From NCBI GenBank assembly GCA_008933805.1, contig WBUH01000001.1, positions 62,001 to 126,000 on the forward strand: DNA of 64,000 nt, in the 5' to 3' direction. The position numbers were made by a program, and so were the translations under genes. Position 1 is the first letter of the stretch. The number at the start of each line of letters is the position of its first letter. This DNA is from Bacteroidota bacterium (GTDB lineage: Bacteria > Bacteroidota > Bacteroidia > UBA8524). The notes beneath the pieces are model-generated. The model ran no database searches, was not told where the DNA came from, and saw only the letters and a list, made by a program, of their open reading frames with translations. Positions 10,201 to 18,115 of this stretch are shown here, piece by piece.

Positions 10201-10325
10201 TGGACAGGAAGGAACTTTTCCAAGCGAGGGCGATACTAAAAAGTATAATCGACGGTTACGAAGACCAAGAAGACGGTATTGTTGAAGAAGCAAAAACCAT
10301 TTTGGAGGATATTGGCGAAGAATAG
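7290..10325 (+). CDS. Large secreted tetratricopeptide-repeat protein
   Basis: A 1011-residue protein with an N-terminal signal peptide ending near VLWGQ (residue 23). After that it is essentially all TPR-type helical hairpins, seen as repeated Y-x-x-G/A and A-x-x-x-F/Y patterns (for example GSAIQEFEEF, EEAIPEFK, DKALPLLEEH). No enzymatic motif is visible. It is probably periplasmic or on the outer membrane's inner face, acting as a scaffold. Large TPR proteins of this kind are common in Bacteroidota and mostly uncharacterised. It is monocistronic, bounded by element A upstream and a terminator downstream. A near-consensus TTATTTTG ends 8 bases before the ATG. Confidence 0.85.
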   Translation: MFKKGIILAVGLGLWLPAVLWGQKTAAVSDPVNLYNHGIELYDKEKYGSAIQEFEEFLKLTRDRELAISAKYYVAVSSLLLENDGAEERLEAFIDAHPNHIKTQLAHFQLGRHYYNTGKYNKVVPELKKTNDEALTIDESLEYHFMLGYSNFKRAKWEEAIPEFKITANDPTKYYYPSHYYLGYIALKENRFNEALTHFEKVKDSKVYGPEIPLYIAMIYFGGGQYKQVLEITDTMKSNVNQREIGWMRGQCYYQLDQFDKALPLLEEHQPQLSKMTPNDRYILGYAYYANKKYDKAYQEFTLINRTKDTITQYAYYNAAECFLHLDRKTNARDAFLQASLLPYNAKLKERSAFNYAKLSYDLGFNSEALTAIGKFLKDFPKSELLTEAKTLQGEVLLVNKNYKEAIEVLETITKMNEQTQRVYQQITFYYALQLLEDGWENSNNSVGFLDKSKKYPLDSKLNALADFWKGEIAYNNGKYWDCIKYTREFLKYSAADNTDVYDAAHYNMGYSYIKIANEDNNAPDLLTHYGKAAESFKTFTQSVKYVNQQQPRYLDGMTRLADCYFIQKKYDDALEAYNFIITKSAPNSDYGYFQKGMIFGLQGKDELKISTLKKVPGQFPKSELVDAALFEIAMVHLNMNNFAEAERGFGYLLGENPNGAYAVKCRLRLGILHYQQNRNDKAIEDLKVIIENYSSYPEYNEASQVLEEIYRSKGQVEEFFDYMATKGKKRYKDSYRDSAMYETALSRYQDDNCPDAIKEFAKYLKAFPQGLYSVEANYYKANCENKQKNFDAALEGYLYVLDKKRYEFAEPSTRWAATIYYLKKDYANALPLYEKLEDLAREKDNMLVSLLGQMRCSYYLNLDDKTLAYSKKLLAYEKVTREGIIEANLYLLRLNLKKSQWQEAEDAAKEVLKLTDNQYGAEAKYSIAVVQYNKSRAADAEKTIMEVVKNFASYDYWKAKALLLQVEIHVDRKELFQARAILKSIIDGYEDQEDGIVEEAKTILEDIGEE

Positions 10326-10351
10326 AATCTATTTTGCTATTAAATGTTTTA

Positions 10352-10391
10352 AAAAAAGCGGTTATCGGTGTTCATCGGTAGCCGCTTTTTT
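10352..10391 (+). terminator. Rho-independent terminator after the TPR gene
   Basis: The stem AAAAAAGCGG / CCGCTTTTTT encloses a loop of about 20 bases and ends in a T run. It separates the TPR gene from the oxidase operon. Confidence 0.8.
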
Positions 10392-10527
10392 ATTTTGGCT
10401 ACGGGTCATGAAATTTAAAACCGTTCTAAACACCTTCAAAGGCCTTGTTAAATAGGCAGTTTGCAAAAACATTTCGATATGAAGTATTTAATTTTTGTCA
10501 AATGTTAGTTAAATATTGATTTTGATA

Positions 10528-10535
10528 TAAATTTG
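10528..10535 (+). promoter_or_regulatory. Probable -7 promoter element of the oxidase operon
   Basis: TAAATTTG is a perfect TAnnTTTG match, 87 bases before the ATG at 10623. An upstream in-frame TTG (10533) lies inside this element, which argues against using that TTG as the start. Confidence 0.5.
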
Positions 10536-10622
10536 CGCAAGCTCCAAAAATCGTGGTTATTGCTAAAAGATGTAGTAACTACAAGGGTTTTAGGCAACTT
10601 TGGTAATCGCTTATATAAAGTA

Positions 10623-12341
10623 ATGAACCTCAGAACACTCATTAAAAAACTAACCTCGGCACTTACTGTACTACTAGCCGTTGTATTATTCGCCCCCACA
10701 GCATACGCTGATGGTAATGTAGAAACGGGCAAGAAATTGTTTGAAGAAAACTGTACTTCATGCCACTTTTTTGGTAGGGACGGTCAAGGCCCTGCTCTGA
10801 AAGACGTGACCACACGTAGGCCGGAAGCATGGTTAAAACAATGGATTAAGCAAGCCGATAAAATGATTGACGCTGGCGACCCCGTTGGTAAACAATTAAA
10901 AGAAAAGTTCGGGGTTGTGATGACCAACTTTGAGTGGATGACTGATGCTCAAATTGGCGATATCATCGCTTACTTGAAGACTAATCCTACGGATCTTCCT
11001 GGCGGTGGTGGTGATGAAAAAAAGGAGGATGGACCGAAACCCCCAATCAATCCAGATAATCCTGATGTTAAAGATAAAGAAGCCACCAGCAGTGTAAAAA
11101 GCCTTATCAACTTTTTGATAGTGCTGATACTTATTGCGGTACTTATTATAATGGGTGCTGTATTTAATGTATTAGGGCTTATCAGCCGTTATACAGGCAT
11201 ACCTTTCTCAAACCCTCACAGAATCAACGCTTGGTTGATGATTGTGTTTATGGTTGTGGGCTTGGGTGCTACCTTCTGGGAATTTAAAGTTCACGGTAAA
11301 TTTGCCTTGATAGATAATGCTGCTTCTGAGCATGGTGCTTCGGTTGATAGTATGTTGATGACCACCTTATACATAACAGGTTTTGTGTTTGTAGTAACAC
11401 AAATTGCCCTGTTTGTATTTGCGTTTATGTATCGTCACAAACCAGGCCGTAAAGCGTTGTTCTACCCTCACAACAATATGTTGGAGTATATCTGGACTAT
11501 CATCCCTGCAATAGCACTTACCGTGTTGGTAATTAACGGTTTCACCAAATGGTCGTCAATTACCAAAAAAGCTCCTGAGAATGCTGAAACCGTTGAGGTA
11601 TTTGCTTACCAATTCGGCTGGAACGTTCGTTATGCAGGTGCCGATAAAAAATTGGGCGAATTCAGCTTTAACCTTATTTCAGGTACCAACCCGCTAGGTT
11701 TGGGTGTTGAAGACCAATATACTAAACTAAAAGCCGAGGTTGATACTAACCTTGCTAAAAACGAAGATCTTTACAAGCGTATGCAAACCATACCTGATCC
11801 AACTTCTGAAGAAAAAGAAGAGATGGCCGGTTTGGTACAAAAAATACGTTTGCAAAAAGCTCACCTATCACGTTTGGCCGCTTTAGAAGGCGACAAAAAG
11901 ATGTTTAACAAAACAGCTGACGATGACTTGGTGTTGAAAGAAATAGTATTGGTTAAAAACAAACCTATCCACTTTGTATTCCGTGCCCGCGATGTAATAC
12001 ACAGTGCTTACTCACCTCACTTCCGTATGCAGATGAACTGCGTACCCGGTATGCCAACTACTTTCTGGTTTACCCCTACTAAAACTACTGCCGAAATGCG
12101 CGGTATTTTGGAAGACCCTAAATTTGATTACTACTTGTATTGTGCCAAAATATGCGGTGCTGCCCACTATAACATGAAGATTAAAATACGTGTGGTTGAA
12201 ACTGAGGCAGAATACCAAAAATGGATTGCAGAACAAAAACCTGCATTTGCTCCAGCTGCTGAGGCAGTACCTGCAAACGCACCTGCACCTGCTGATACAG
12301 ATACTACCAAAACACAGGTAATGGCTTTGAACGCCAAGTAA
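10623..12341 (+). CDS. coxB: Cytochrome c oxidase subunit II with N-terminal cytochrome c domain
   Basis: A 572-residue fusion protein. A signal peptide ending at AYA is followed by a class I cytochrome c domain (CTSCH with Cys44, Cys47, His48; likely axial Met100 in VVMTNF). Two extra membrane helices come next, then the two usual subunit II helices and the periplasmic CuA domain. CuA ligands are His460 (VIHSAY), Cys507, Cys511, His515 and Met518 in CAKICGAAHYNM. The Glu normally between the cysteines is Lys here. The CuA domain carries a charged helical insertion of about 90 residues (around 355-435). Classical caa3 enzymes have the cytochrome at the C-terminus; here it is N-terminal. First gene of the oxidase operon. 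Start: the ATG giving a clean signal peptide. Confidence 0.93.
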   Translation: MNLRTLIKKLTSALTVLLAVVLFAPTAYADGNVETGKKLFEENCTSCHFFGRDGQGPALKDVTTRRPEAWLKQWIKQADKMIDAGDPVGKQLKEKFGVVMTNFEWMTDAQIGDIIAYLKTNPTDLPGGGGDEKKEDGPKPPINPDNPDVKDKEATSSVKSLINFLIVLILIAVLIIMGAVFNVLGLISRYTGIPFSNPHRINAWLMIVFMVVGLGATFWEFKVHGKFALIDNAASEHGASVDSMLMTTLYITGFVFVVTQIALFVFAFMYRHKPGRKALFYPHNNMLEYIWTIIPAIALTVLVINGFTKWSSITKKAPENAETVEVFAYQFGWNVRYAGADKKLGEFSFNLISGTNPLGLGVEDQYTKLKAEVDTNLAKNEDLYKRMQTIPDPTSEEKEEMAGLVQKIRLQKAHLSRLAALEGDKKMFNKTADDDLVLKEIVLVKNKPIHFVFRARDVIHSAYSPHFRMQMNCVPGMPTTFWFTPTKTTAEMRGILEDPKFDYYLYCAKICGAAHYNMKIKIRVVETEAEYQKWIAEQKPAFAPAAEAVPANAPAPADTDTTKTQVMALNAK

Positions 12342-12386
12342 TTTTAGTAAAGTAATTTTTAAAACGATATTAACTGTAATTAGATA

Positions 12387-14294
12387 ATGGCCCACTCGCA
12401 AACACATACAGCACATGCCGGGCATCATGATGCCGAGCACCATCACAAAGAGACCTTCATTTCGAAGTATGTCTTTAGTATGGACCATAAAATGATCTCA
12501 AAGCAATTCCTTGTAACAGGGATTATTATGGGTTTCATTGGTATGTTCATGTCCGTATTGTTCAGGCTTCAACTTGCTTGGCCTGATGAAACCTTCCCAT
12601 TCCTAGAAACCATTTTGGGTAAATGGGGTAAAGGAGGTCGTATCGACGCAGGCTTTTATATGGGTTTGGTTACCATACACGGTACCATCATGGTATTTTA
12701 TGTACTTACAGCCGGTCTAAGCGGTACTTTTAGTAACCTTCTTATTCCATTGCAGGTAGGTGCACGTGATATGGCATCGCCCTTTATGAATATGTTATCA
12801 TACTGGTTCTTCTTCATGTCGAGCGTAGTGTTGGTAATTTCAGTATTCGTAGGTTCAGGTCCTGCATCAGGTGGTTGGACAATCTACCCTCCGTTGAGTG
12901 CCAATGAGATATTCATGTCGGGTTCAGGTTTGGGTATGACGTTGTGGCTGATAGCTATTGTGTTGTTTATCGTATCATCACTATTGGGTGGTATTAACTA
13001 CATCGCTACAGTGCTAAACATGCGTACCAAAGGTATGAGCATGAACCGTCTGCCACTTACTATTTGGGCATTTTTCTTAACTGCGGTACTTGGTTTGCTT
13101 TCATTCCCTGTACTACTTAGCGCAGGTTTACTATTGATATTCGACCGTAGCTTCGGTACCAGCTTCTACTTGTCTGATATTTGGGCAAACGGTTTAGGAG
13201 CTTTGGATAACATTGGCGGTAGCCCTATTTTGTTCCAACACTTGTTCTGGTTCTTAGGTCACCCTGAAGTATATATCATTTTGATGCCTGCTTTGGGTAT
13301 CACTTCTGAAGTAATTGCAACCAATGCCCGCAAGCCAATCTTTGGTTACACCGCGATGATTATATCATTGTTGGGTATTGCGTTCCTTTCATTCCTTGTA
13401 TGGGGTCACCACATGTTTATCACAGGTATGAACCCATTCTTGGGCGAAGTATTTATGATATTGACGTTGATTATCGCTGTGCCTTCAGCTGTTAAAACCT
13501 TTAACTACTTAGCTACATTGTGGCGCGGTAATATCCACTTCACCCCCGGTATGTTGTTTGGTATCGGTTTGGTGTCGTTGTTTATCACCGGTGGTTTAAC
13601 AGGTATTTGGTTGGGTAACGCAACCCTTGACATTAACTTGCACGATACTTATTTCGTAGTTGCCCACTTCCACTTGGTAATGGGTAGTGCTGCTATATTT
13701 GGTATGTTGGCCGGTATTTACCACTGGTTCCCACGTATGTATGGCCGTATGATGAACAATACCTTGGGTTATGTTCACTTTTGGTTAACATTTGCAGCAG
13801 CATACATGGTATTTTTCCCAATGCACTTTATGGGTATGGCCGGTGTACCTCGTCGTTATGCATTCTTTAACCTAATGCCTGAGTTTGCACAATGGCAAAA
13901 CGTTAACGAGTTTATAACCATCGCTGCTATATTGGCTTCTATCGCTCAGGTGATTTTCTTGTACAACTTTGTACGTTCAATCTTCTGGGGTAAGAAAGCA
14001 GAGCAAAACCCATGGAAATCAAACACTCTTGAGTGGACTGCTCCTGTTAAACACGTTCACGGTAACTGGCCCGGTGAAATACCAACCGTTTACCGTTGGC
14101 CTTATGATTACAGCAGGCCTGATGCTGAGCAGGATTTTATCCCTCAAAACGTGCCTGATGAAGGACAGCTTGAGCCTATTGAACATACTGAAACTGCTCC
14201 GATACACAATGCTAACGCACCTGAAACTTCACACGAAAGCACCGAATCTAAAGTATTGTTTGCAGTACTAAGAAGGTGGTTTAGTTTCAGATAA
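12387..14294 (+). CDS. coxA: Cytochrome c oxidase subunit I (type A1)
   Basis: A 635-residue catalytic subunit that reduces O2 to water and pumps protons. Ligands are intact: His98 and His429 (heme a), His427 (heme a3), and His292, His341 and His342 (CuB), with the cross-linked Tyr296 in GHPEVY. Glu294 in HPEVY, Asp128 (VGARDM) and Lys370 (AVPSAVKTF) mark the D and K channels of a type A1 oxidase. The first 20 residues are rich in His. The C-terminal tail past residue 560 is an acidic extension. It lies 45 bases after coxB in the same operon. Confidence 0.97.
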   Translation: MAHSQTHTAHAGHHDAEHHHKETFISKYVFSMDHKMISKQFLVTGIIMGFIGMFMSVLFRLQLAWPDETFPFLETILGKWGKGGRIDAGFYMGLVTIHGTIMVFYVLTAGLSGTFSNLLIPLQVGARDMASPFMNMLSYWFFFMSSVVLVISVFVGSGPASGGWTIYPPLSANEIFMSGSGLGMTLWLIAIVLFIVSSLLGGINYIATVLNMRTKGMSMNRLPLTIWAFFLTAVLGLLSFPVLLSAGLLLIFDRSFGTSFYLSDIWANGLGALDNIGGSPILFQHLFWFLGHPEVYIILMPALGITSEVIATNARKPIFGYTAMIISLLGIAFLSFLVWGHHMFITGMNPFLGEVFMILTLIIAVPSAVKTFNYLATLWRGNIHFTPGMLFGIGLVSLFITGGLTGIWLGNATLDINLHDTYFVVAHFHLVMGSAAIFGMLAGIYHWFPRMYGRMMNNTLGYVHFWLTFAAAYMVFFPMHFMGMAGVPRRYAFFNLMPEFAQWQNVNEFITIAAILASIAQVIFLYNFVRSIFWGKKAEQNPWKSNTLEWTAPVKHVHGNWPGEIPTVYRWPYDYSRPDAEQDFIPQNVPDEGQLEPIEHTETAPIHNANAPETSHESTESKVLFAVLRRWFSFR

Positions 14295-14311
14295 TATAAA
14301 CAGGGGCAATA

Positions 14312-15385
14312 GTGAAGAGGATTTTATCAGAAACGTTTTTCAGAAAAATCGGACTTCTTTCTGTTGCCTCTATCCTCTTCCTGATTTTTGTAGGAGGGTT
14401 AGTACGAATCACAGGTTCAGGAATGGGTTGCCCAGACTGGCCTAAATGTTTTGGTTACTACATCCCGCCTTCAGACGAAAGCGAATTAATATGGAAGCCC
14501 AACCATGAATACAAAAAGGGGCAAATGATAATAAAAGACGAAAAGCTGTGGGTGGCACAAAGCAATTTCACCACTTCACAAAGTTTCGAGCCGACCCAAT
14601 GGTCGGTGTATACCAAACACGATTACGCTCTTTATAATCCTACCCATACATACATTGAATGGGTAAACCGTATGGTGAGTGTGTTTGTGGGTATTTTTAT
14701 GGTGCTTACACTGTTGTCGTCTTTCCAATATTGGAAAACAAAAAAGTCGATTACCTTATTAAGCATCGCATCGTTCTTATTTACGTTGTTTCAGGCATGG
14801 CTTGGCGCCAAAGTAGTAGAGAGTAATTTAAAGGGAGATACCATCAGCATACACATGCTGGCCTCTTTAGTTACCGTGGGATTGATGATGGCTGCCGTTT
14901 TTAGAAACCATGCCGCCGAAGGTCTTGACCGGATTAAACACTTAGGCTGGCTTAAAGTGCTGGTGTATGGTGTTATTCTTCTTACGTTAGTTCAGATTTA
15001 TTACGGGACTAAAGTGAGGGAAGCGGTTGATGAGTGGATGCCGAAAGCACAAGGCAGTGGACACAGTTGGACACAACTTGTAGATTATGTTTTGGCATCG
15101 CACAAAAGCCTTTCGGTATTTGTAATGGCCGCCATGATGGTACTATACATGATGGTTGCCAACCGGTTAGAAAAAAGTAATATGCTGGTGCGCGCCCTTA
15201 GTTGGGGATTAGGCATAGCTGCATTACAGATTGTGCTGGGCACAGCAAATATCTTTTTCGACCTTCCCGCGGTTGCACGCTTACTGCACGTTACCCTTGC
15301 AGGTATGCTGATAGCCGCACAATTTTATGTTGCCATTCTTGTATTCAATTACAAGGGCAGTGTTATAGAAGAAAAAAGTACTTAA
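14312..15385 (+). CDS. ctaA: Heme A synthase with an unusual periplasmic insertion
   Basis: A 357-residue COX15/CtaA enzyme that oxidises heme O to heme A. The signature GGLVRITGSGMGCPDWPKCFG is at residues 28-48, catalytic-type Glu117 lies in YIEWVNR, and His ligands are seen in SIHML, ASHKS and LLHVT. The position equivalent to the first Bacillus His (E-x-x-H) is Asn. Residues 61-100 of the first periplasmic loop hold a W-Y-x-x-G-L-W-x-A-W pattern resembling a CBM5/12-type carbohydrate-binding motif. Start is GTG 14312, 17 bases after coxA. The stop overlaps ctaB. Confidence 0.92.
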   Translation: MKRILSETFFRKIGLLSVASILFLIFVGGLVRITGSGMGCPDWPKCFGYYIPPSDESELIWKPNHEYKKGQMIIKDEKLWVAQSNFTTSQSFEPTQWSVYTKHDYALYNPTHTYIEWVNRMVSVFVGIFMVLTLLSSFQYWKTKKSITLLSIASFLFTLFQAWLGAKVVESNLKGDTISIHMLASLVTVGLMMAAVFRNHAAEGLDRIKHLGWLKVLVYGVILLTLVQIYYGTKVREAVDEWMPKAQGSGHSWTQLVDYVLASHKSLSVFVMAAMMVLYMMVANRLEKSNMLVRALSWGLGIAALQIVLGTANIFFDLPAVARLLHVTLAGMLIAAQFYVAILVFNYKGSVIEEKST

Positions 15386-16287
15386 TGATTAGCAAAACCA
15401 TAGATAATGTAAGCCCTGTTTCGTTTTCGTTGAAAAGCAAACTGCGTGATTACAGCCAATTATTAAAACTCAGGCTGACACTTACCGTAGTGTTTTCAGC
15501 TGCTATGGGTTTTATATTGGCACCTGCTGCAACAATAGACTGGCCATTGTTTTGGCTGCTTGTATTGGGCGGTACTATGGTAGTTGGTGCAGCCAACGGT
15601 ATTAATCAGGTAATCGAACGTGATTACGATAAAATGATGGTGCGCACAGCCAATCGTCCTGTGGCAACCCAGCGTATGGGAATAAACGAGGCTATCATAT
15701 TTAGTCTTGTTACAGGATTAGGCGGTGTGTTTTTACTAGGATACTATTTTAATGATGTAACAGGCTATTTGGCCTTGTTTTCATTGATATCTTATGCATT
15801 TATCTATACTCCGCTTAAGCGTATATCGCCCATAGCAGTATTTGTAGGTGCATTTCCCGGTGCAGTTGCCCCCATGTTGGGTTGGACTGCTGTAACGGGT
15901 AGTATTGATGCAGGTGCAATTGCCCTGTTTGTAATTCAGTTCTTTTGGCAGTTCCCCCATTTTTGGGCAGTAGCGTGGATATTAGACGATGATTACCGTC
16001 GTGCAGGTTTTTACCTGTTACCTTCGTTTGAAGGACGCGGCAAGAAAAGTGCATTCCAAGTACTGATTTGGACTACCGTATTGATACCCGCAGTACTATT
16101 GCCTTTGCAAATAGGAATTGTAGGAATGGTATCAACCATTATTGCTTTGATAGCTTCAGCAGCTATGGTGTGGCTAGCCGCCCGCTTGTATAAAGATTGC
16201 AGTATAAAAAATGCCCGCACGCTTATGTTTGCAGCATTTATATACTTGCCCGTAGTGTTGCTGGCTTTTGTATTTGATAAAGTGTGA
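15385..16287 (+). CDS. ctaB: Protoheme IX farnesyltransferase (heme O synthase)
   Basis: A 300-residue UbiA-family prenyltransferase that converts heme B to heme O for the oxidase. The prenyl-diphosphate/Mg motif is NGINQVIERDYDKMMVRTANRP, and the second conserved segment is SYAFIYTPLKRISPIAV; about eight membrane helices. The open frame runs 61 codons upstream inside ctaA, but the ATG at 15385 overlapping the ctaA stop (TAATG) gives the normal family length. Confidence 0.96.
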   Translation: MISKTIDNVSPVSFSLKSKLRDYSQLLKLRLTLTVVFSAAMGFILAPAATIDWPLFWLLVLGGTMVVGAANGINQVIERDYDKMMVRTANRPVATQRMGINEAIIFSLVTGLGGVFLLGYYFNDVTGYLALFSLISYAFIYTPLKRISPIAVFVGAFPGAVAPMLGWTAVTGSIDAGAIALFVIQFFWQFPHFWAVAWILDDDYRRAGFYLLPSFEGRGKKSAFQVLIWTTVLIPAVLLPLQIGIVGMVSTIIALIASAAMVWLAARLYKDCSIKNARTLMFAAFIYLPVVLLAFVFDKV

Positions 16288-16299
16288 GGGAAATAAACA

Positions 16300-16935
16300 A
16301 TGAATACAGTGGTAACTAAACAACCGACAGAAAACTACGCCGTACACCCCAAAAAGTTCTCTTTATGGGTAATGATTGTGGCTATGATAATGTTGTTTGC
16401 TGCTTTCACCAGTGCATACATTGTACGCAGGGCCGAAGGGAACTGGGATATTTTTCCGTTGCCGATGCAGTTTATGTATAGTGTGGTGATTGCCATACTA
16501 GGCAGTATTGCAATGCAATGGAGCTACTATGCCGCCAAGCGCGATGAACTTGGACAAGTAAAAATAGGGTTAGTGATAACATTGGCGTTAGGAATTGTGT
16601 TTTGTGTATCACAATACCTTGGCTGGGCCGAAATGACTCAAAACGGGTTTACGCTTACCGGCGATAATGCACCCAGTAAAGAGTATATAAACCAATACGG
16701 TGTTACCCATGTAGGTAGCCAAAACCCCGCCAGCAGTTTTGTTTATATCATATCAGCCACACACGTATTGCACGTATTGGGCGGTATTATATTTCTGCTG
16801 GTTATGACAGTGCAAAGTTTTAAATTAAACATTCATAAGAAGAACCTGCTTAGCATCAGTATGTGCAAAACATACTGGCATTTTGTAGGCCTACTATGGA
16901 TATATCTTTATTTGTTTTTATTTTTGAACCGCTAA
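16300..16935 (+). CDS. Heme-copper oxidase subunit III family protein (first copy)
   Basis: A 211-residue membrane protein with five predicted helices, including AMIMLFAAFTSAYIVRR and the C-terminal CKTYWHFVGLLWIYLYLFLFL typical of subunit III. Bacteroidota oxidase operons often encode two subunit III-like proteins; this is the shorter and more divergent one. It lies 12 bases after ctaB and 12 bases before the second copy. It probably stabilises subunit I. Confidence 0.88.
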   Translation: MNTVVTKQPTENYAVHPKKFSLWVMIVAMIMLFAAFTSAYIVRRAEGNWDIFPLPMQFMYSVVIAILGSIAMQWSYYAAKRDELGQVKIGLVITLALGIVFCVSQYLGWAEMTQNGFTLTGDNAPSKEYINQYGVTHVGSQNPASSFVYIISATHVLHVLGGIIFLLVMTVQSFKLNIHKKNLLSISMCKTYWHFVGLLWIYLYLFLFLNR

Positions 16936-16947
16936 GAAAAAACAGAA

Positions 16948-17709
16948 ATGTCAGGACACTCAGTAGCAACAGCCAACCCCACAAACGCATGGTCGGGCGG
17001 GCGTTCACCCTTCAATGTAAGCTATGGCAAATTGATGATGTGGTTTTTCCTGTTATCAGATGCCTTCACCTTTTCAGGTTTGCTGATAACCTATGGTGTA
17101 CACCGCTTTAGTGCCGCAGGCGATACCAGCTTGCCTTGGCCTTTGCCTGATATGGTGTTTAATCACTTTCCGTTTTTGCACGGAATCCACTTGCCTTTGT
17201 TCTTTGTTAGTTTGATGACTTTCATCCTTATCTTCAGTTCGGTAACCATGGTGTTAGCGGTTGAGGCAGGACATCGTAACTCTAAGAAAGAAGTAGCCCG
17301 TTATATGTTGATGACCATTATTGGTGGTGCAGCATTTTTGGGTTGCCAAGCTTGGGAATGGACTCAGTTTATTGGTGACGGTGCTACCTTAAACGGTAAC
17401 CACTTTGCTCTAAGTGCTGAAGGAATAAAGAAAACCGAACATTTAGGTTTATTTGGGCACATACATTGGGAACTTGCTGACCGTATAAGCGGAGCACCTA
17501 CCTTCTCTGCTCTATTCTTTATTGTAACAGGCTTCCACGGTTTCCACGTATTAAGCGGCGTGGTGCTAAACATAATAACTTATATCAACGTGTTGAGGGG
17601 TACTTACGAAAAACGCGGCCATTACGAGATGGTTGAAAAAGTAGGACTTTACTGGCACTTTGTAGATTTGGTTTGGGTATTCGTGTTTACCTTCTTCTAC
17701 CTGATATAA
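16948..17709 (+). CDS. coxC: Cytochrome c oxidase subunit III
   Basis: A 253-residue subunit III. Family motifs include the long helix around FFVSLMTFILIFSSVTMVLAVEAG, TGFHGFHVLSG and the terminal VGLYWHFVDLVWVFVFTFFYL. These match CoxC of aa3 oxidases. It sits directly after the shorter paralogue and 49 bases before the subunit IV gene. Confidence 0.93.
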   Translation: MSGHSVATANPTNAWSGGRSPFNVSYGKLMMWFFLLSDAFTFSGLLITYGVHRFSAAGDTSLPWPLPDMVFNHFPFLHGIHLPLFFVSLMTFILIFSSVTMVLAVEAGHRNSKKEVARYMLMTIIGGAAFLGCQAWEWTQFIGDGATLNGNHFALSAEGIKKTEHLGLFGHIHWELADRISGAPTFSALFFIVTGFHGFHVLSGVVLNIITYINVLRGTYEKRGHYEMVEKVGLYWHFVDLVWVFVFTFFYLI

Positions 17710-17758
17710 TTTTTAAATAATAAGAGATTCACCGTAACATTTAAATTAATAGCAAATA

Positions 17759-18115
17759 ATGTCACACGTAGAATATAAAGATAAAGATACTTACCTGTAC
17801 GAGAACGCACAGGAGAAACTATACCACGTAGAAAGCCATGGTACTAGCGAAATCTGGAGGACTTTCTGGATTTTGACTGCCATTACTGTTGTGGATATTA
17901 TATTGTACTTCGTATTACCGGCAAGCATGGGTCGTAACATTTTGTTTATCGGCTTAGGTTTGGTAAAAGCCGTACTTATTGTAGGGTTCTTTATGCACTT
18001 AAAACATGAACGCACAAGCCTTATTCTTAGTGTTGTGGTTCCTACCATGTTTATCGTGTTTTTTGTAGCGTGGATGTTGTACGAAGGCAATTTTTGGAGC
18101 ACATTTAACAGCTGA
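17759..18115 (+). CDS. Cytochrome c oxidase subunit IV family protein
   Basis: A 118-residue protein with three membrane helices (about residues 36-55, 60-80 and 88-110). The segment LVKAVLIVGFFMHLKHE is the hallmark of the prokaryotic COX4/CyoD family. It is a small accessory subunit that helps assembly of the CuB site in related enzymes. Its stop overlaps the SCO start (TGATG). Confidence 0.9.
   Translation: MSHVEYKDKDTYLYENAQEKLYHVESHGTSEIWRTFWILTAITVVDIILYFVLPASMGRNILFIGLGLVKAVLIVGFFMHLKHERTSLILSVVVPTMFIVFFVAWMLYEGNFWSTFNS

Noticed and set aside
15202-15384. Upstream extension of the ctaB frame
   Set aside because: It lies wholly inside ctaA in another frame and adds 61 residues with no family match; the ATG at 15385 gives the standard N-terminus.
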